A program made the translations under genes and the position numbers. Below are positions 56,642 to 64,000 of a stretch of 64,000 bases of DNA, piece after piece. Where the stretch lies: contig NC_085867.1 in NCBI RefSeq assembly GCF_034702125.1, positions 37,911,656-37,975,655 on the forward strand, written 5' to 3'. The DNA is from Engraulis encrasicolus (taxonomy: Eukaryota > Chordata > Actinopteri > Clupeiformes > Engraulidae). Within the stretch, counting starts at the first letter, position 1; every line of letters starts with the position of its first letter. The notes under the pieces were generated by a model, which had not been told where the DNA came from, ran no database searches, and worked only from the letters and a program-made list of their open reading frames with translations.

Positions 56642-59093
56642 AATTCATCTCTATCTGGGTGAACGCCCCCCCTCCGTAGCGGGTAGAGATAATGTAACCA
56701 GGGACAATCCTTCAATAAATATGGCTTGGAGCTATTACAGCGTTTAGAACGACTGGGGAAAATTGTCGCTGACGGTTCTTCCCACTCGCTCTCCAAGCCG
56801 GCTTGAAACTTAATTACTGATTCTCTGTGTCTTTCATTTCAGGTCTTTCATATTTACAAATGTTAAGGGTTTGAACCTAACAGCCAGTGAACAGACTACT
56901 GTGCTACAGAGGGGGGGTGGGTTCTTTTTTATTTTTTTAAAGGAGGATAGAGATGGGCTATGGAGGGGAAATGGATTATTTTTACTAGTGTGAGAGAGCA
57001 AGAGGATGGGAGGCAGTGGTGTCTGTGTGTCTGCGTGTGTTTGTGTGTGTGTCCATACGGGCATGCGTGTGCGCGTGTGTGCCCACGGGTGTGCGTGTGC
57101 ATGCGTGCGGGTGTGAGTGCGTGTGTCTGTGTCTGTGTGTGTGTTTGGGGAGAGGGGTTGTACAGAGACTATCTGGGTCTTATGTGTGTAGTGGGGTAGA
57201 GGGGGGAGAGATGAAGAGGGACTACATTGAGCTTGTTTGTAGGGAGAGGTGGTGGCGGAGGTGGGGGGGGAGACCATGATCTTGGTTGGTCTTGGCAAGA
57301 GCAAGGCAAAAGGAAGTGCAAAGCACATCCCATTCAACCCCCTCTGCAGATGGCCAGGCTAGCTCTTTTTTTGTCCACGCATGGGTAGCGAGGGTCAGGG
57401 ATAGAGGGAGGGAGGGATGGATGGATGGATGGATGGATGAAGAGATGGAAAGAGGGATGATGGGTATGCAGGGTGCATAATGGGTACTGTACCACCCTAT
57501 TACTCCCTTGTTCTCTCTGTGGGAGACTGAGCCCATGGATCCAGAAGACTAAGAGGCAGTGCTGTGTGGCCGACCAGCCTCACCACAGATGCATTTGTTT
57601 ACTCCCATCAGTCGGCCCTAAAGAATGATGAATGGATTACGGGCAAAAGGCAGTGTGTGTGCTAAAATTGGACGCTTTTTTATTTTAAATGTGGTATTTG
57701 GAGTCTGGTACGGTCTTCCATTCTGTATTGTGTGCGGCTCTTTTTGCTCATACTGGTGCATGGGGGTAGCAGAAAAGCCAAGCAATGCATTTACGTCTGC
57801 AAGTCTCTCCTTTTTACAAAATTGAGGACTTTTTTATGTTCAATCCAAGAAATGATTTGTGTCCCAGAATTTTGGTGAAAAACATGGGCATGGTGATTTT
57901 ATTTCTACAGCAGTAGATGCCTGGCATAGTGTATTCAAGGAGCGCACTTAACTTCACCCGCCTGAGTCGTTACGTAAGAGTCACTTGCGGTTCTTTTTTG
58001 CCATCTTGTGAAAGATTACTGAAGATTAAGAGGACCATATGGCCCACGTAAGCCCCGAACGGCAAAAATGTTCATCTCTGAGTCTAAAAAAAAAGTGCTT
58101 CATTAGCAAGTCTTATGTGGAGAATACAAAGACGTCTTCTGTTGCCGCGTCTATTGTAATTTTGCCTCTTCGTTATGTTTGCTTATGTAAATATCCTGCA
58201 TGAGGCCTAGGCTTTGAGCTCAACAATAGTACGCCAGTCTTCAGTCTTGGAACTGTGTGTGTGTCCAGGCTCAAAGTTCTCTCTCTTTTTTCTCAGCATT
58301 GCATTTCTCTGGATAATGTATTCTCTTTTTGGCTGTGGAACGTTGTAAAGAGTAACACATTGGTTGCCATTGTCAAGCACAAGGTGTTCGTGAAACGTCA
58401 GTCCGAAGTGACCTAAAAACATTCTCACAAAACACTCTCTGGACACTTGACATTCCAGAGGCACAAATGTTGTTTACCGACCCGACCTGGTGCGCATGCG
58501 GTGCGTTAGGCATGAGGCCCTTGAGGAATTGAAATCACATTTTCATAACAACAGTCGCTTCATCATCAAAATTGAGTTTACTGTGGGAATGTTGTTGTTC
58601 CACCCAGGTCAGTCCCATTTTAAGCACAATCAAATATCAGGGCAGTTATCAGGCTTGGCCTGGGGCAGACCACACCATTGACAAAACACTACAGTAGTGA
58701 AGTGTGTTTTGAGAGAAAGAGAGTGTGAGACGTTTTTTCTCTTTTTTCTCCCTTCCTCTTGTTGTTACATGTTTTCCATTAATTTACCATTGCCTGCTTC
58801 GCCTTCGCACAAACTCTCCCATGCTTTCTAATCCTGTTTTGAAATTCCACCTGGAGTTTCATTCCTATGGCTGTGTTTGCCAAAACATCAATTTTCTGAT
58901 GGATTAGCTAGCTCATAATGGATGTAAGAACGCGCAGGAAAGGCATTTGCTCTAGCAAAACTAAGTTGGTGAATTGGTGCATTTTCAAGACCGATAGTGA
59001 TCGAGTGGCATGGTTTTCATAATTTAATTCTGTGTCTGTGTTCTAAGATTTCCCTTGCTTTGTCTTTTGGTAGAGTGTGGCTGGCAGCAATGT
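54940..59093. other. Gene-free stretch
   Basis: Contains a poly-C run at 55808-55826, (TG) at 56602-56638, degenerate TG at 57015-57145 and (GGAT)n at 57415-57438. No coding exon found. Confidence 0.45.
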
Positions 59094-59263
59094 AACAACT
59101 TTGTCCTCGGCCCAAAAAAAGCTGTCAGCAACCCTGCCTACCAAAGTCTGAATCACAATCTGAAAGGGCTCCGCTATCAAAACAATGTGGTGCGGACCCG
59201 ATTCTGGGCTCCCTCTCTCCCTGGGCCCGGGACAACTGACCCCTCTCCCCCCTGCCTTGTTAT
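59094..59263. repeat. GGGCCC-rich dispersed repeat, copy e (rearranged)
   Basis: The first part reads in one orientation (ACTTTGTCCTCGGCCC) and the second in the other (CCCTGGGCCCGGGACAACTG), so half of the unit is inverted. Confidence 0.65.
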
Positions 59264-60127
59264 GTTGGTAGGTTTCCTTTCCATCGCTTTGCAAGTGCTC
59301 CCCCTGTGGTTAAACTCCATTTGTCTCAGGCCACTGTCTGGTGGGATGCCATTGGTATGGTAATAACGTCCTAAGCAAAATCTCATTCAGTGACTTCCTA
59401 TATTTAAGGGGATGTGAGAGGTGGGGGGTGAGGGGGGGAGGTGTTGGGAGGATTAGGGAGATTCTTTTCAGAAGCTCACTGTAGCCTGTGTGACTTAATG
59501 CCTATATCCTGTGGTTTGCTGGCAGCGGGGGTCACTGGGTACATACTGAGTTTTTAAGAGCCAAAATCGAATTGAATTGAACAGAACACCAGTAGCAAGT
59601 CTTAATAGAGGCCCACTTTAATAAATGGCCTTGGCAAAAGACATTCCATTCAGAGAATGAAATGATTTGTCCATGCACCGTTCTTTCCTGCAAGGTCGCT
59701 TATTTTGCTGAAGTTGCAGTTTGTGGCCTTTCACGACATTAATTTTGCTATGGCAAGACCCTGGTAAGATGGCCCTTCCTCCACATCCTCTTTCTGGGAT
59801 ATTGAAATTGCGGAAGTTTTATATCACCTGTGGGTTAATCTGAGTGGTTTTATCCTAGGCCATAAAATCACAGCGTAGTAACTTTTCTGTGATCTTGTAA
59901 AGGATTTAAAACCACTGGCTTGCTTTGAATAATTTTACAAGGGAGGGATGTGAGGAGCGTTTTTTTTCATTTCATGACTTCTCACACTTGGAGCCATAAT
60001 GAAGAGAACTTGAAGATCCAGGCTGCACCAAAGACTTATGTAAGATGCGCTGGGTGGGATTTGCACTGTGCTTTGCTTACGTAAAAGCCTCTCTGTGACC
60101 TCACTAAGTTCTTGACAGAGGGGGCGG

Positions 60128-60273
<146 letters not shown>

Positions 60274-60344
60274 GCGCGTGCACAGGGATGAGAGGGCATG
60301 GGAGTGGGAAGTGGATCAGGCGTATGTGCGGTGCAGGGTCGCTG

Positions 60345-60484
60345 ACAGCTTTGGCTGGGCCCAGGACAAAGTCTTTTGAAAGGGCCCGCCCTATACATAC
60401 AATGTAATAAGAACCCCAATTCTGGGCCCCCTCTGTCCCTTGGCTCGGGACAACTGTCCCCTTTGCCCCCTGTCGGCTTCCCTG
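60345..60484 (-). repeat. GGGCCC-rich dispersed repeat, copy f
   Basis: Near complete: CGCTGACAGCTTTGGCTGGG to CTGTCGGCTTCCCT. Confidence 0.8.
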
Positions 60485-60674
60485 TGTGCTGGGGTGGGTG
60501 GTGGTGGTGGTGGTGGGGGGGTTGGGGGGGTCTGCAGGGCTGGGCTGGTCTCGCTGACGAGGCACCTTGAGAGCCCATGCACAAGCCCAAGCTCTCAGAG
60601 TGACAGACTGGGAGGGGAGTGACTGAGTGAAATACCGTTTGCCCGCTGATCCGTGACTGAGTAGGGGACAAAGG

Positions 60675-60962
60675 CCTCCTACAGCGAGGAGCACACAGAC
60701 ACACACACACACACACACACACACACTTCCCCCTCTGCTCCTCAGACCTCTGCAGCGAGGAGGACACACACACACACACACACACACATTCGGTCTCCCC
60801 TCTGCTCCTCTTCTCCTTCACAACTCCCAGCTCTGCAGAGAGGAGCACACACCACACAGATACTCCGTCACTTCTTCTCCTCCTCCTCTGCTCTTCTCCT
60901 CCTCCTCCTCTGCTCTTCTCATCCTCCTCCTCTGCTCTCCTCCTCCTCCTCTGCTCGTCCTA
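60675..60962. repeat. Triplicated AGCGAGGAG-(CA)n unit and CTCCTCCTCCTCTGCTC minisatellite
   Basis: Three units of CAGCGAGGAGCACACA type (60681, 60752, 60834), the first two carrying (CA)n, are followed by four CTCCTCCTCTGCTC copies to 60955. Confidence 0.75.
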
Positions 60963-61240
60963 CTCCACTAGACTGATCTGGAGGTTTACCCCACTCTTCT
61001 GCCCTACCAAGCGCAACAGGACAAAACATGTGCACGTTCTCAAGTCTCCAGGATCATGGTAATGTTTATTAGCTATGTTCTTCTTCTGCTATCTTCTCTC
61101 TCCTGTGTATGCCTGTCCTGCCCTCAGGGTATGAGGGTGTTTTTGTGAACGTGCTGTGCAGGTGTTGGTGTAGTCTAGTCGATGTGCTTTTGGTTGTGTG
61201 TCTCTGATTCAGCGTGAACGCTGATAGAGATAACTATGCA

Positions 61241-61367
61241 GGGGTGCATTTCTCGAAACCATAGTTGCGAACTATGTTAGCTACTTTGTTGTTTGCAATG
61301 CAATTTCCCATTGGCAACTACTCAAGTTGCTAACTGGCTAACATCTACACTTTCGAGAAACGCATCA
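61241..61367. repeat. TTTCTCGAAA palindromic repeat, copy 3
   Basis: GGGGTGCATTTCTCGAAACC to TTTCGAGAAACGCATC; its interior is inverted relative to copies 1 and 2. Confidence 0.65.
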
Positions 61368-61610
61368 TAGGCTTGAGGGTTCCCCCCATGTGGATGGTGG
61401 ATAGTGCTGGTGACTCATCTGTAAAGGCTGGTACACAGTGTTGTCCTAAGAACACGAGGCTTGCTTGCAGCACACACACACACGCGCGCACACACACCAC
61501 ATATGCATCGGCCTATTTCTTGTCTTCTTTAGTTTTCTCCTCTAACTTGTTCTGCCTCAAGGCTAACACTACAAAGTGACTTAACCTTAAGAGGTGCAGT
61601 GCTTTGTGTG

Positions 61611-61702
61611 TGTCTCTCTCTCTCTCTCTCTCGCTCTCTCTCGCTCCTTCTCTTTCTCGCGCTCTCTCTCTCTTCCTCTCTCTCTCTTCCTCTGTGTGTG
61701 TG
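61611..61702. repeat. Imperfect (CT)n
   Basis: CT repeats with CGCT and TTCC interruptions. Confidence 0.85.
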
Positions 61703-62012
61703 TGACCCTCCATCTCTCTCCATATCTAGCAGGCACAGCATTCATTTCAAACTCTCTGGTCTGGAAAATCTTCCTTTCACCAGTGCTGGCCGCCTGCACT
61801 CCTCTCTTCATGGTTCGCCACTAATGTGACCCTTTCTTCCCTGTGCACGCTGTGGTGGACCAAGCGCCTTCTTGCTTGTGGCCACCATCGGAAATGGACT
61901 GTGTTCCCTCATTCCCCACGGAGTGGCGTGGGGTGTGTGTGTGGGGAGAGGTGGGGGGCGGTGGTGGTTGTTGGTGGGGAAATGGAAATGTTGCTCGGCT
62001 CTAAGCAGGGAA

Positions 62013-62375
62013 TCTGACAGTGGGGACAAAGGGGCCAGTTGTCCCGGGCCCAGGGAAAGAGGGGAGGCCCATGTGCCTTCATTACATTGTATATGGGTGA
62101 GAAACCTCAGGGTGATGCAACCACATTTAATAACATCATAAATAAGATTTCAGTTTTGTCTAGTTTTTACTGGACTATCTGAAAAAGCATATGCAATTCT
62201 TGTACAATCATTTCTGATCATTTAATGAATGTATTTAGTTCACACAAGAGTGGCAGTAGCTTCTGTCTCTGCTACTAAAAAAATGTCAATGACCCATGTT
62301 CGTATGGAGGGCAGGGGCCGTTTCAGATGACTTTGTCTTGGACCTCACCCGGCAAAAGCTGTTAGCGGCCCTGCC
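62013..62375 (+). repeat. GGGCCC-rich dispersed repeat, copy g, split by about 205 bp
   Basis: The first half ends near 62099 and the second half restarts near 62318 (CCGTTTCAGATGACTTTGTC). The intervening A/T-rich segment looks inserted. Confidence 0.7.
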
Positions 62376-63263
62376 TCTTAAAAGCCATGCCACGACTGCT
62401 TCTGCTTCTGCTGCTGCTGCTGCTGCTGTTGCATGGGGAGGGTGTTGGGCACGCAGCAGCCCTTTCAGGACAGGGGGGATGAACTCTCTTTTGCCCCCTT
62501 CTTCTGCTCTCCTTGGTTCCCTGGGGCGGATAATGAGTTGCGTTCTCGTGGGTCCTTTTGTGTTGTGATGAAGTGAAGATCAATTTGCCGAGGGGAAGAA
62601 TGCGAAAAAGTAATGGGTCTTCTCTATTCTCCCTGCGCATTTGCTTCTTTTGCAATGCCTCCCAAGACATCTGTTGTGCCCGGGTTATCTTTTGGTCATG
62701 AAGAAGAATATAACATCTCTTTTGTGGCCTGTGCCCTGAAACAAAAAAAAGAAAAGAATTCGGAATGTATTAGGGGCTAAAGGCTGCCATTTTTTTCTCC
62801 ATGTGGGGTTTTTTTTGGCCCTGTTTTTGTTGGCTCTCTTGCTTTTCAGCACACTGACTGTTGCTGGGGAAGGTATGGGGTCCCGGCCGTTCCGTAACTG
62901 CTCCACAGGACAGGACTGGACTGGAACCGTTATCCAACACAGCCAACTTTTTAAACTAAAGACCGTCTTCATCTAGCAGAGATATGCAAAGCAAAGCCAC
63001 CCCTCTATGAAGTGGATGGGAAACGGAGCACAGAAGGGCCTCCTATAAAGAAGACCATGGATGGAGAAATATGAAGCTTACACCAAAAAGAAAGACGGAA
63101 ACAACACTTGCCTTTTTCTTGTCTAAATTTAGCAGACGAGCCCACAGTCGCACACACAGGGAGCATCTCTGTTCTGGTGAGATCTCATCTCCATCCGTGT
63201 TTGGGCCTTGTGTTTAAACATGGCAGTCGGCTTCCCATTTGTGCTGGTTTCCCTGCCAAGATA

Positions 63264-63385
<122 letters not shown>

Positions 63386-63676
63386 GTCCACCATGGGACT
63401 GCATCGTGCTTCTGCTGCCCCCACAGAGATAAATTAATGATCTGTATAGAGAGGGCATTGAAAGGAGATGGTCCATACCAGTCAGTAGATTAAAGCATTG
63501 TGTTTTAATTGGTGGGATGTGCATGGGATGGGTCAGCAGCACATTGTGTTCTGGATGCATCATTTGAGAGTTTGGCAGTTCACCTAACTCAAGAAAAGTG
63601 TGCACAAATCTCCAAAGACTCAAAAGTTTTCATCACCATTGTTGTGTGACGTATCTAAGACTCGTAGAGTAAGTTC

Positions 63677-63725
63677 CCAGGACTTTATTGATCCCAAGGG
63701 GGAAAAGTGTCAAGCAACCTACACC
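63677..63725. mobile_element. Possible LINE 3'-end fragment
   Basis: GGACTTTATTGATCCCAAGG followed by GGGAAAA resembles the TTTATTGATCCC end common in fish retroelements (Rex3/RTE type). It is short, so the call is weak. Confidence 0.3.
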
Positions 63726-64000
63726 TAATAATACACATTGCAAAACTGCTCAATCATACAGTACTGCACACAATTGCATGGCACACATACTTTATGACAG
63801 ATCAGAGATATTGCACAGCCCTGCACACATACAAGCATTAACTAACCTAGCTCGGGGGACAACATGGTCAACGCGCTGTCTTTGGAAGTGCTCTTTTCAG
63901 ATTGTCTCCTGTTGCACGCTGCTGCTTAGCTTACCCATGGCTGACTGAGCATGCGGATGGTAAAGCCATTTGTCTAATTAGCTGGCCATTAACCGGCCAT

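Noticed and set aside
61022..61062. ATG followed by a GTAATG donor-like site after the CTC-rich repeats, considered as a CDC42SE2 exon
   Set aside because: The encoded residues do not resemble the CDC42SE2 N-terminus and the upstream sequence is a minisatellite.

Overview
This is nuclear DNA of a vertebrate, almost certainly a ray-finned (teleost) fish. The evidence is two intron-split vertebrate genes in a conserved head-to-head order, very long GA/CT and GT/CA microsatellites, an SGNH-ORF1 non-LTR retrotransposon of the CR1/L2 group, tRNA-headed SINEs (one with an L2-like tail), and short inverted-repeat DNA elements typical of fish. The species cannot be fixed from the sequence. Most open reading frames here are translations of simple repeats and are not genes.

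Layout. 1-14600: repeat-dominated flank with nested (GA)n and (GT)n arrays, four tandem duplications that each contain or abut a GA array, a 437-bp hAT-like MITE with (TG)~78 at its centre, a SINE, and a polypurine-rich tract at 10.8-12.65 kb. 14600-28040: intergenic DNA with microsatellites, a diverged internal duplication (22.0-23.9 kb) and a TTAA-flanked piggyBac-like element inside one of its copies. 28040-30587 (minus): HINT1, three coding exons, complete at 126 codons. 30588-30980: a 393-bp shared promoter. 30981-33109 (plus): LYRM7, five coding exons, complete at 103 codons, with a hAT-like MITE inserted just after the stop codon. About 34060-34375: a candidate noncoding first exon with a good splice donor. 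From the vertebrate order HINT1-LYRM7-CDC42SE2 it could be the start of CDC42SE2, which would make the rest of the window its first intron. I found no CDC42SE2 coding exon. 34376-64000: intron or intergenic DNA holding a broken LINE on the minus strand (48.4-52.8 kb), three tRNA-like SINE copies, MITE-like elements and more microsatellites.

The two genes are housekeeping in type: a purine nucleoside phosphoramidase and a mitochondrial complex III assembly factor. They are divergently transcribed from a short interval with CRE-like and ETS-like motifs. No operon, CRISPR array, rRNA or functional tRNA gene is present. I found no convincing new biological system. The most interesting material is repeat biology: a perfect 86-bp palindrome bounded by a 15-bp duplication and present twice, a recurring GAAGAAG-hairpin-GAAAC module, an insertion with a paralogous empty site, and repeat units that carry GA arrays as tails.
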